NCBI GenBank assembly: GCA_963921195.1
Contig: OY992536.1
Coordinates: forward strand, 177,080,995-177,144,994
DNA: 64,000 nucleotides
Reading direction: 5' to 3'
Source of the DNA: Pegoplata infirma
Taxonomy: Eukaryota; Arthropoda; Insecta; Diptera; Anthomyiidae
Shown here: in pieces, positions 25,520 to 37,600 of the stretch
Position numbering within the stretch: position 1 is the stretch's first letter
Layout of the letters: every line of letters begins with the position of its first letter
Program-made: the position numbers and the translations under genes
The notes under the pieces: generated by a model
Told to the model about the DNA's origin: nothing
The model's database searches: none
What the model saw: only the letters and a program-made list of their open reading frames with translations

Positions 25520-26295
25520 AACGCAACTAATTGAAAATAATTCCTAAATTTTATTTGGAATTTTCTAAATTTCAATCGGGATTTCTGAGTTTCAGTTGGC
25601 CATTTTCGTTTTTCAATTAGAATTTCAAAATTTCAATTCACTTATGATTGTAATTTTTAAATTTAAATTTTGATTTTCTAAACTATGAATATCAATTTGT
25701 GAATTTCAAATTGCTTTTCTAAATTTCAATTGGTATTTCTTAATTTCAATTGGGATTTTTGAATTTTAATTGTGCTTGTCAGAATTTTAATTGGTGTCTT
25801 CTAAATACTAATTTTGATTTATATAATTTGATTTCACTTTTCTAAATTTCAATTGAGATTTTTGAATTTTATTAGCTCTTCAGAAACTGAATTATCTTTT
25901 CTGAATTTCATTTAGAATTTTTAAATTTAAATTTTGCTTTTCTAAATTTCAATTGAGATTTCTTAATTTCAGTAGGCTTCTGTAAATTTCAAATTTGTGA
26001 AATTGGGAGTTTCTGAATATCAATTAGGATTTCTCAATTTCAATAAGCTTTTCTGAATTTGGATTAAGCTTTCGTAAATTCTAATTGGGCGTTTCAGAAT
26101 TTCGATTTGGATTTCTGCGTTTCAATTGGGATTTCTGAATTTGAATTAGCTTTTCTGAATTTCAATTGGGATTTTCTGAATTTTAATTGGGATTTTCAAT
26201 ATGGCGTTTGAAAACTTTAATTAGGATTTCTGAGTTTTAAATGATTAAATTTTTAATTTTGCTTTTCTAAACTGTTAATTGCTGGTATCTGAATA
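25520..26295. repeat. Minisatellite, about 25-30 bp unit TTTCAATTGGGATTTCTGAA
   Basis: Degenerate head-to-tail repeats (AATTTCAATTGGGATTTCTG with variable spacing) fill about 770 bases of the hAT element. Confidence 0.8.
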
Positions 26296-26555
26296 TTTTT
26301 TTTCTGTAGTTTTGACTTTTTTCGGAAGCGTTTGTAAAAAAGAGGAAGTGTTTCAAACAAATTATAGTAGAATATAGAGATAATAATATTAACCGGTTAA
26401 TCGAAGCACTTTAACCGATTAATCGGGTCGAATAATTATTTGAGTTTTAAATTATTTGTTTCGACATTAACCGAAATAGAGGCGATTAATCGAGGAATCG
26501 GTTAATCGATTAACCGAATTAGAAACACTAGTTTAAACTAGCAAATTGAATTTAA

Positions 26556-27679
26556 CCCTTAATATCCTACTGGTTCCGCAAGGAACCAACCAAAAAAATC
26601 GGTATCTTTGTTAAACAAATTTTGTTGAAACTTCCTTCTTTGACTTAAACAATGTTTATTGATACAATATCTAACATTTTCGCTTTTCACCACTTAGAAG
26701 CACTTTTTTTGACACCCGTATGCTCATCAGAGTGTCCCAACTAGAGATGGGCGCGTGAGTGATTTTTGACTCACACTCACTCACGCTCACGACAGGAATT
26801 TTTGAATCACGCACACTCACTCACGATTATATTTTTTCTACTCACACTCACTCACAATCACGTGAGTAAATTTAATACAACTCACACTCACGTGCACTCA
26901 CGCAAGCTTTACTCACACTCACGTTGACTCACACTCACAAAACTCTTATTTATACAAAAAAAAATTAAAAAACTAAAATTTAAAAAATCTTTGAACATTT
27001 TTAGCAAAATTTAAAGTTCAGCATATTTTTAAATTTGTCTTTACTTTTTTCGGGACGAAATCATAAGTTAAGCCAAATTTTACGATTTTCTTGATGCTTT
27101 TTTTGACACGAAAGAAAGTATGAAGAGAAAATAAATCAGGCAAACTCACGGAATAAAATCGACTCACGCACACTCACTCACTCAAAAATCTTACTCACGC
27201 ACACTCACTCACGCAATTTTTTTCTCCACTCACACACACTCACAATCACGTGAGTAAAATTGAATTCAGTCACACTCACGCGTGATCACGCGTGAATCAC
27301 GTGAATCACGCTCTAATCTGCTCATGTGCCCATCTCTAGTCCCAACCTCAAAAAAACCGAAAAATTTGGTGAAATTAAGAATTTTCGAAAATTCGTTTTT
27401 TGTGTTAAATACATCGAAATCGAAGCTGAAAAAAATATTTCAGTGAATTTTTTGAATTTTCAGAATGTTTAAAACAAAAAAAAATGTGTTACAAAAAGAA
27501 CCTTGGTAAAATTTTGATCTCCGGGTGCCTGGTTGATTCGCAAGGGTCCAACCAGGTTTACTTCACATAGTTCAGGTAAATGTAACGTATAAACAAAGTC
27601 GTAGAACAAAAGTTGTTTAGTATTGCGAGTTTTATAACATATATTTTTTTCGGCTCAAAAAAAGTCAGGATATTAAGGG
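26556..27679. mobile_element. piggyBac-like non-autonomous element with TTAA duplication
   Basis: 13-bp TIR CCCTTAATATCCT / AGGATATTAAGGG, flanked by TTAA (26552-26555 and 27680-27683). About 510 bases are its own; the rest is the hAT element at 26742. It sits 350 bases upstream of the first visible Gdh exon. Confidence 0.88.
26742..27338. mobile_element. 597-bp TAGAGATGGGC hAT MITE with duplication GTCCCAAC
   Basis: TAGAGATGGGCGCGTGAGTG and GTGCCCATCTCTA, flanked by perfect GTCCCAAC (26734-26741, 27339-27346). Its ends consist of CTCACACTCACTCACG repeats. It is inside the piggyBac-like element and is the empty-site reference for the 7536 copy. Confidence 0.92.
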
Positions 27680-28036
27680 TTAATAAATCCAAAAGTTTAA
27701 AAAACATAGCTAATATTGTAATCATAATTAATTATAGATTAATCTTGATTTATATATGTATTAATCGAACTTCTGATTAACCTTAATAATCATGATTGAG
27801 ATTTATCGCTTAATTGATTATTTAGTTAGACAATCAAAATTGTGATAAATTCAAATGTCTAAATAATTAATTTACTGTTTTGTGATTAAATTTTAGAATG
27901 AGATCGTACATTTGATTATAAATTTTACTGTATTACTTATTTGAAAAATGACTACATTGTAATTCTTTAAATTCTTTAAAACAAACTCATGCAAGTGACT
28001 AATGCGTAAATTTTTTATTTTTTTATTTTATTTTAG

Positions 28037-28629
28037 GTATCCGTTTCTCTATGGATGTCTCTCGTGATGAAGTCAAAGCCTTGTCCGCTTTGATGACATT
28101 CAAGTGTGCCTGTGTTGATGTACCATTCGGTGGTGCTAAGGCCGGTTTAAAAATCAATCCTAAAGAATACTCTGAACATGAATTGGAAAAGATTACTCGC
28201 CGTTTCACTCTTGAATTGGCCAAGAAAGGTTTCATTGGACCCGGTGTAGATGTACCTGCTCCTGATATGGGTACTGGTGAACGTGAAATGTCCTGGATTG
28301 CCGATACTTATGCCAAGACCATTGGTCATTTGGACATTAACGCTCACGCTTGCGTAACTGGTAAACCCATCAATCAAGGTGGTATTCACGGTCGTGTCTC
28401 TGCCACTGGTCGTGGTGTTTTCCACGGTTTGGAAAATTTCATCAATGAAGCCAACTACATGAGCATGATTGGTACAACTCCTGGCTGGGGTGGCAAAACT
28501 TTCATTGTTCAAGGTTTCGGTAATGTCGGTCTTCACTCTACCCGCTATTTGACACGTGCTGGTGCCACCTGTATTGGTGTTATTGAACATGACGGTTGCA
28601 TCTTCAATCCTGAGGGTATTGATCCCAAG
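28037..28629 (+). CDS. Gdh: Gdh exon: catalytic core and NAD(P)-binding start
   Basis: Preceded by a T-rich tract and AG at 28035-28036; the first two bases complete a glycine codon from an upstream exon, so it is an internal exon (phase 1). The start codon at 28051 is an internal Met, not the gene start. It encodes the [16 protein letters not shown] core, [18 protein letters not shown], and the Rossmann GFGNVG turn, ending at DPK before GTAAGT. Confidence 0.96.
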
Positions 28630-31600
28630 GTAAGTTGGCAATAAAACAAATACGTCAAAACATATATTATTGGTATTACGAAAAGTAATCTAAAGAGTCT
28701 AGAATGTTGTACATTTTAAATAATATATTTATTTTATTCTAGCTTTTGGAAGATTACAAGAACGAACACGGTACTATTGTTGGTTATCCTCATGCTAAAC
28801 CTTATACTGGTGAAAACTTAATGTTCGAACCCTGTGATATCTTTATCCCAGCTGCCGTTGAAAAAGTTATCAACAGTGAAAATGCCCATAAGATTCAAGC
28901 TAAGGTAGGTTTACTAGGTTAACTGCGAGTTTTTTTAACGACAAACGATGAAATCGCCTGAAAATTTTTAATATGAAAAATACTTGGCTCGCTTATTTCT
29001 TACATTAAAAATCGTCGTTAAAAAAAACACAGTCATTTTTGCACTTTTGGATCACTGTCATTGGCGTAGATAGCCCTGTCTGGGGGGGGCTTAGCCCCCC
29101 CCAGAATAATTTTAGCCCCCCCAGAATTTTAATCATTCAAATTTTTTTTTTTTTTAATAATTTAATGATTTCATTAATTTTTGCAACAATAAATAATGAT
29201 AATATGTAATGAGTCTTTAGGACTAGTTATGATTATTCAATGAGTCTTAAGGACACGTAATGATTATTATATTAGATCTAATAGTTTTTCCCATTGAAAA
29301 ATAGTCTGAATTATTGAAAAAAAGTTTTTATATGTGATGTTTTTGTCAGTGATAAAAACTTTACCGAATCTTAGGGTTTTACCTTCAGGAAAACATTTTA
29401 ACTTCTTTGATTTAAAAAAGTTTATAAATTCTAAGGGGTTTTTTTATAGACAAAAGTTATTGAAGGAAAGAATCTGAGAATTTTGACTAATAATCATCAA
29501 CTTTTGCAATCATCAGAACTTTTTCTTAAAAAAAAATCCTAGTAATTTAATGATTTTACTATGGGAAAAACATGAAAAATCTTTCATTCTCAAAACATAT
29601 CTAGCTAAAAGTTCTAAATTTCCGAAAAATCTACAGAATCAAAATTTAAAAACAAAAAAAATATGAATTTTTAACCGCTTTCGTGGGGCATTTGTTTCTA
29701 GGACACCTAAACGCATGTTAAAGGGAACGCTTCAGGAATAGGTCTAGGTTTTTCTTTTAAAAAAAAAATACCAAAAAATTAAAAAAAATCTAGGGGGGCT
29801 TTAGCCCCCCCCAGAAATGTTGGCTTCCTACGCCAATGATCACTGTATTAGAAACACTAAGGCTGGGCTTTTAGAACTTTCGATTTTAAGGGGTAAAAAA
29901 GTGTCCTTTTGGTATTTTTAACGTTTCCTTAAAAAAATAATGGTCCCTAGAAACAAGAATGGGGGATCATCCAGCTAAAAAAAAAACAAAAGTATAAAGT
30001 TTTGACTATAAAGGGTAAAATGTGTACTTTTGGAATTCAGGATCTTTCATCAGAACAAAAAATTCTGAAAAATATTTCAAGTAATTTCTGATATTAAGAA
30101 AGACCGTTAACGGGCATAATCGGGCCAGGGGAAAAATGTTTCGACAAATAAACAAATAAAACATTTTTATGTCAAAAGAAGCAATGCCCGTCTTTTCGTT
30201 CGTCTGAGGAGAATACGATACAGTCTAAACCAAAAAGACAAAAATACCAAAGTTTGGTACTAATACCAGTGATAAGGCCGTAAAAACAGGGCTTCAATTC
30301 CAGTGTCCGTTTTGCTGAAGTATGCTATTGAATTCAAGTATAAATCAAGCAGGGGCTGGAAATTAGAGCTTAATTTACACTTGAAAAATCCAAAAAAAAA
30401 ATTAATCCAAAAGTGTACAAAATGAACCGTATTATTTGTTCATTTAAATTTTTTTTAATTCATTTAAAATCAAATCAATTACATAGATTATTGCTGAAGC
30501 TGCCAACGGTCCAACCACACCTGCTGCTGATAAAATTTTGATTGATCGCAACATTTTGGTTATTCCCGATTTGTACATTAACGCTGGTGGTGTAACCGTT
30601 TCCTTCTTCGAATGGTTGAAGAACTTGAACCATGTTTCATATGGTCGTCTTACCTTCAAATATGAACGTGAATCCAATTATCATTTGTTGGGTAAGTTTT
30701 GTTGATATTTTTGTCCATAAATTTTACATTATATTTTATCTAAAGCTGTATTTATTTAATTTTAAAGGGATTTGGCTTACTTTTTTAAATATTGCTTTAA
30801 AAATGCATTTGCTTTAACATTTTTAAAATTAAGCTGAAATTCCTAATTTTCTTTTTGTAATTTTATTTATATTCTACAACTTAATTTTCAAATTAAATCT
30901 ACACATTCATTTACACTCATTTTGGTTTGGCTTTATGATTTACCAATATTATTATTAAGTTGTTATCTTATTAAGATTATTTTCATTTTTTTATATTCCA
31001 AATTCATACACATTTTTATTTGATTTATATATTTATTAAAAAAAAAAATCTAGAGACTTCATAAACTTTTATTTAGATTAACTAGTATTGTATCGATTGA
31101 TGGCATTTCGCAATAGTAATTCGTTTTTTTCGTTTTCTATTTCTTCTTAAATCAATTTAGCCTCAGTACAACAGTCTATTGAAAAATTCGTTTTGGACGG
31201 TACAGTTTTTCATTCCTTTTATTTTTTTATTTATTATTTTTATAACTATTTTTTTTTTGTTACTTCTTCAAACAAAATCAAACTCAAAATCAATGCAATC
31301 ATTAATTTTTAATTTATTTGTTCATTTATGTTTTTTGTAAAATTTTAGTTTAGTTTTTTATCCTCTTATGTTTCAATAATAGGTGTGTTCCAGAACTTTC
31401 CGGGTAAAGTTCGGTAAAATGAGAGAAAATCTCAAAAACTCTCACCATACCGCAAAAATGCACAAAAGTACGGGAACGCTAAAAACCACATTTCTTACCC
31501 AAAAACTAAAAAATGTAAACAAATTGAAATGCTAACATATTTTAGTAAGAAAAAATACGTTTAACAATGCGAAACAAATTGTAAAAGTTGATTTTAATGA

Positions 31601-34600
31601 CTAAATATATTATTTTATTTAAAATTAAACATTACTTTTGTTTCGTTTTTTTATTTTATTAAAATTTTTAATTTATTTTCACAACAAAAATCAGCTGTTT
31701 CTTCAACATCTGATTGTTACCAATTTACACGAAAAAATAGTACGGGTAAGTTCGGTAAAATGAGAAACAAATTTATTCTCTCAAAAACTCTCTCATTTAC
31801 CCAATTTTTGCGTACGGGAACGCTTTTCGGGTTGGTTTGGGTACCCGCGGGCACCCGCGGTAACGTTCTGGAACACACCTAATAGTTTTTGAAATTGTAG
31901 TTTTTTGTAATCAAACTCATTCACTAAGATTATAATTTAGAATGATTTCGTTTAAGAATTGTCTTAGAATTGGAAATAATTTAAAAACTAACGGGAAATC
32001 GCATTAATGAATGAATCAGATCGAAAAATAGTTAAATTATAAAATTTAATCAGTATGGGGGATTACTGGTCCAATTTTGCTCGTTTATTACACAAATTCT
32101 GGTCAAGCTTAACCCATTTTGGACCAAGATTCAATTTTATTTTTCTTTTTTGGAAAACGTACTTTTTTAGGGTAATTAGCACCCGCTGATCTCAAAAATC
32201 TTGTCAACAAATTTTTCAATGTGCTGTTATCCCAGAAAATCCTGCATTTCAACTTTATATGCAATTATAATATTTGGATATATATGCTATTTTATTAATT
32301 TATTTCATTATTTTCAAAATAAATAGTTTCAAAACGATTCAAATTAGTGAAATTTGATAATAAATAAAACCTAAAAAAATTTAAAATTAATCAAAAAAAA
32401 ATTAAAAGCCCAAAATCAAAAAAATGCTTAATTTTCGTTTTTGCTTGAAACAATTTCTGTGCTGATTTGCATTGCATTTCATGGACATATAAATTTCAGT
32501 AGTCAAGTGGGGATATTTTTTTTTTAATTGCAGAAAGATGAGATTTAACATTCGTAACAATATTCAGTGATGCCAACTTTTTACAGGCAAAACGCGCAAA
32601 ACAATGACTCAAAAAGCGCTAAAAAGCGCAAAATTAAAATAAATTAAAAAGCGCCAAAAAGCGCTAAAAAAAATAATTTTAATTTAACGGTTTTAATAAA
32701 AAATTTTATAAAATCATGAGGCCTATTCACAAAATATGTCTAAAAAATTGCTAAATATAATTTTTAAACTAAATTTTTTCTGTTTTTATTATAAATAAAA
32801 ACCACACTTTTTCTTAATTTTCAACAAAATTTTACATTTCTTTGATTGTACTACAACAATTACGTGTAAAATATGGATTTACGACTGTTTTTAGGACGTT
32901 TCTGTTCTAAAATGTAAATTTTTTCTCAAAATGATTTGTTGTTTAAAGAAAGCGCTAAAGGCGCTAAATGAAAAAGTGAAAACGCGCTAGTTTAGCGCCT
33001 TTTTTAAAAACGCGCTAGATTTAAAAAATGCGCTTTTTGGGTGGTCAAAAAGCGCTAAATCTAGCGCGAAACGCGCTGAATTGGCATCGCTGACAATATT
33101 TACCCGAAATCTTTTCATACATAAATATTTTTTTTTTGAGAAAAGTGTTCTCTACTGTTCGAAAAATCGAACAGAGGATCGAAATGGGTTAAGGTGTCTA
33201 GTAAACTTTTCTGGAGTCCTTCCTGGACACAAAAACTTTTTGGCAAATTTGTTTTTATTTCGAGTAAAAAATTTGATAAAGGCCGCTGTTCCAAAAAAAG
33301 TAATTCACATAAAAAATGTGAAAATGAAAATTTCCGAATTTTTTTGGTGTTCTAGATTACACATCCGAATTTATTTTTCGTTTTGTTTCACATAAATAAA
33401 ATTTGGTGAAAGTAAAACGAATGCATTTTTTTCCTTGTAATTTTTTAAATTTTAATTATTCGATTTCAACTTCGAATGAAAACGTGATCAACAAAACACT
33501 GAACTAGATTTCATGTGATTCGGAAATTTGCATGTGAATTGAAAAGTTGTGAAAGACAGAACAGAGGCCAAAAAATGCTTTTGGGGAAAAAACACGTTTG
33601 GCAAATTTAAAAAAAAAAATATAAGTCTCGAAAATATTTTTGAGTAATTAAATTCATTAAAAATGCTATTTTTTTGCCCATTTACGAACTTAGCCATTTC
33701 ATAACATAAGACAAATTTATGCAAAACTTAAGGGACCTTGCTCTTAATTTTAACTGCATCGTGGTTTCTATAGACATCGCTGGAAACAACAATTTTTTGT
33801 TAATTTTTTTACGTTTTGGAGTGAAAAATTCATTAAAAGTGTTTTTAGGAAAACCATTATTTGACAAACTAAGAAAAAAGTTTCTAAAATTTTGTTTAAG
33901 TCCTGGACATAAAAGAATTTCTTTAGAAATGCTTTTAGAAAAATCTTTTTTTTACAAATTTTAAAAGTTTTTTAAGTTCCAAACAGGTTTTTTAAATTTG
34001 AAAAGTCTCGGACACAAAAATATTTCCCGGGAATTCCCGGGAAATATTTTTCTTAAAATCCCGGGATTTTTTCTTCGGGAAATTTCGGGAATTCGTCGCT
34101 AATTTTTTAATAAAAATATTTCTTTCACACTTTTCTCAATTCAAAAAAAAAAAAAACATATATAACAAATCGAAAAATTATAATACATAATTATAATTAG
34201 AGCCTGAGCTCGACTGTCTTTACAGAAACAATAATTTAAAAATATATTTAATTTACACATTTTTAACAAAATCTAAATTGATTTAATAAAAATGACATTA
34301 AAACTTTGAAAGAATTAACATTTTTAAAGAAAATCTAGTGAGGATATGCTTCAGCTTGCATATTATTTAGGCCTAATAATTATTGTTCTTTAATCGATTG
34401 TGTGACAAAATACGGAATCAAACTAAATTTCACTTCAAATGTTGGTTGCAAATTGGCAAAAGTTTTCTTAATCTAAAATTCCAATGATTTCTCTTTACGA
34501 AATTTAGTATTTCTTATTCAGAACAACAATCTTTATAGTGCTTAAACAAAAATATCGATATTGATTTAATAAAAATGACATTAAAACTTTGAAAGAATTA

Positions 34601-37600
34601 AAATTTTTAAAGAAAATCTAGTGAGGATATGCTTCAGCTTGCATATTATTTAGGCCTAATAATTATTGTTCTTTAATCGATTGTGTGACAAAATACGGAA
34701 TCAAACTAAATTTCACTTCAAATGTTGGTTGCAAATTGGCAAAAGTTTTCTTAATCTAAAATTCCAATGATTTCTCTTTACGAAATTTAGTATTTCTTAT
34801 TCAGAACAACAATCTTTATAGTGCTTAAACAAAAATATCGATATTGATTTAATAAAAATGACATTAAAACTTTGAAAGAATTAAAATTTTTAAAGAAAAT
34901 CTAGTGAGGATATGCTTCAGCTTGCATATTATTTAGGCCTAATAATTATTGTTCTTTAATCGATTGTGTGACAAAATACGGAATCAAACTAAATTTCACT
35001 TCAAATGTTGGTTGCAAATTGGCAAAAGTTTTCTTAATCTAAAATTCCAAAAAATTTCTCTTTACGAAATTTAGTATTTCTTATTCAGAACAACAATCTT
35101 TATAGTGCTTAAACAAAAATATCGATATTTTAAAAAATATATAACAAACCTGGTTTTCAGCTTAAAATTTCATACATGAAGTAAAAAAGCCTGATATCTA
35201 TCGGCCGTGAAAAAAAAAATATTTTGTAACGAACCTTGGCCACAGCGAGTTTTATCCCAGCAACCAGTGAAAATACGTCGGTACAATAGCTATGTAGTAC
35301 ATTGGTGTTCTCATTTTGGCCGGAATGCCTTCAACCAATTAATTTTAATAATTCGAAAGTTTAATTAAATATATCTTTAAGATATAATTTTCTTATGGTT
35401 GGCGTAGTCAAAATTAGAAAAATTTTCAAAAAGTTATTAAAACCGCATTTGATGCAAAATCTGGTATTTCCGAATTGTGAACAATTTTGCATGGATTGGA
35501 AATACGTCAATGCAAATACTAAAACTATGATAAGGTCCAATATTTCTACAAAAAATAGATTTTATGAACTTTCTATGTATATTTTAGAGGTTAGTAAAAC
35601 TATTTTACAAAAGAATACATCTAAAATGGTTTTAAATTGGAAAATACGACCATAATTTGTAATATAACAATTTTTATATGGTAAAGTTCAAAATTTGTTT
35701 TAATTAAAAAATTCCCGGGAATTCCCGGGAATACGATTTTTTTAAAACGATTTCCCGGGAATTGAAAAAGTCCGGGAATTTAGAAACCCTACCTGTCACG
35801 CGATACGCATTTAAAGACATATTAGTGATTTTACCAGGATTATGTAATTTTGGATCGACAGACACCCTTTTTTCTGCAGTGTATAAAGTACAAATTCTAA
35901 AATTTAATAGAAATGAAATTTCTTGTATTTAAAAAATTAGAAATGATAGTACGTATGAGGCATTCCACACCAAATGTCCAGCGAAAAAAACATGTGTCCC
36001 ATGAATGTCTAAATAGATGGTATGGATAGCCCTATATGAAACTAAGACAATTGCGCTTTTGTTTTTTAAATTTAAAAAAAAAAAACTGGGCAAATGAGAC
36101 GCAGTTAAATATTGGAAAAATTGTAAAATTTTTGTCGAGTTCCCTTGATTAAATATTTATTAACATAAAACGAAATGCACCACAATCTCAAAAATTTATA
36201 TTTTTTATGGGCTTTCGATTAAAATTTTTATTTTGGAAAATTTTCAGAACCCTTTCTTTTTTTTTTTTTTATTAAAACAAATAATTGAATGTAAAATAAT
36301 TACAAATCTTTTGTTTACTAAAACTACAACTAGTTCAAACTGAGAACTATCTAGTAGTATTATTCTATTGATATATGATTTAAAAATGATGATCTAAGGC
36401 AAATTTACCCCAAGCAGATCAATGGGTTTTGTACGAACCAATCTTCTTTCGTTAGATGGATTAAAGAAAAGGCGAGATGCTTCCTCATTGGTGTGGCGTT
36501 GTAACTTTGAACCCTTTCTGAAATTTTAAATTTTTAAGAAAGTCAATTTAACAAAAAACCGGCCACATTTTTTTAATGTAAATGTTTCCCTATTCACGCA
36601 AAAAAATTCAGGAGGGCATTTTTCGAGAAAATCTCATTTGAATATTGGATTTTATAAAATTTCTGTAATTCTCTTGTATTTTATTGTGTCAACACCGCGT
36701 ATGAGTAACGAAAATTCGTTGGTTTCGCAAATAAATATAGTTTATTATGTCACCACTGCGTATGAGTAACGAAAATTCGTTCTTTTCGCAAATGTTCGTT
36801 ACTCATACGCGGTGTTGACACAATAAAATACAACAGAATTACAAAATGTTTATAAAATCCAATATTTAAATTCGATTTTCTTGAAAAATACGAATAATTC
36901 CCTCCTGAAATTTTTTGTGTTGATAGACAAACATCTAATTAAAATAAAAATTTAAAAAAATGTGTCCGGATTTTTTATAAATTGAATTCTTTAAAAAATT
37001 AAAAATTTCAGCACAAGTTCTGAAATTTTTCAAAATAAAAATTTTTAATCGATAGCCCATAAAAAATATTTGGGAATTGTGGTGCGTTCCGTTATTATTT
37101 CATAAATATTTAATCAATGGAGATTGATACAAATTTGACCATATTTCCAATATTTAAATACGCCTCCTTTGCCCAGTTTTTCAAAATTTAAAAAACCAGT
37201 TCCATATAGCGATACCCATACCTCCTATTCAAACATTCATGGCACAGATGTTTTTCTGCCTCATATTTAGTTTCAAAATGTTTAATCATCTGTATAGTTT
37301 AGAAAATTGTTTGTAATTATAACTAATTAATTTTTAATGGTGGAATGCTAAAAATTATGTTGCACATTTTTCTCAATTTAAAACTTAAATTATTATACGT
37401 ATTTTATTTACAAAAAAACTCATAACTGCACATTAATTTGTCTAATCAACATCAAATCTGCTATGCCTTTCTTTCTTTTATTACTAATATTATTTAAATT
37501 TTTTATGTTTTTTTTTTTGTAATTGTTTATTTTTTTATTTAAAATATGTATTTTTGAAACCGTTAAATTTTATTATTAATTTCGTTTATTTCTTTTTCTC

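Larger units (their letters stand above)
24263..26530. mobile_element. 2.27 kb hAT-like element with 8-bp duplication GTTTAAAC
   Basis: TAGTGTTTCCAATTATTCGA and the inverted AATTAGAAACACTA, with CGATTAATCG / GGTTAATCGATTAACC repeats behind both ends. Perfect duplications at 24255-24262 and 26531-26538. It holds a 789-bp TIR element and a minisatellite. Confidence 0.88.
34018..35790 (+). mobile_element. hAT-like CCCGGGAATTCCCGGG element with tripled internal block
   Basis: The right end TTAGAAACCCT matches the left end of the 50076 copy in inverse. The extreme left end (about 20 bases) is missing. It encodes a short frame shared with the other copy (35395-35655) and holds three 283-bp tandem repeats. 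Confidence 0.8.
35954..37347. mobile_element. Long foldback element in a Gdh intron
   Basis: Arms of about 600 bases are inverted: GGCATTCCACACCAAATG ... at left and GGTGGAATGC at right, with CATGAATGT, CTGGGCAAA and ATGGGCTTTCGATTAAAA blocks in both. Arms have diverged by indels, including the retrocopy insertion at 36258. Confidence 0.75.

Noticed and set aside
28147..28641. 164-codon minus-strand frame opposite the Gdh exon
   Set aside because: Antisense shadow of a strongly coding exon; the plus strand gives the well-known enzyme.
33081..33395. 104-codon plus frame after a hAT element
   Set aside because: AT-rich random frame within a Gdh intron; begins inside the hAT terminus.
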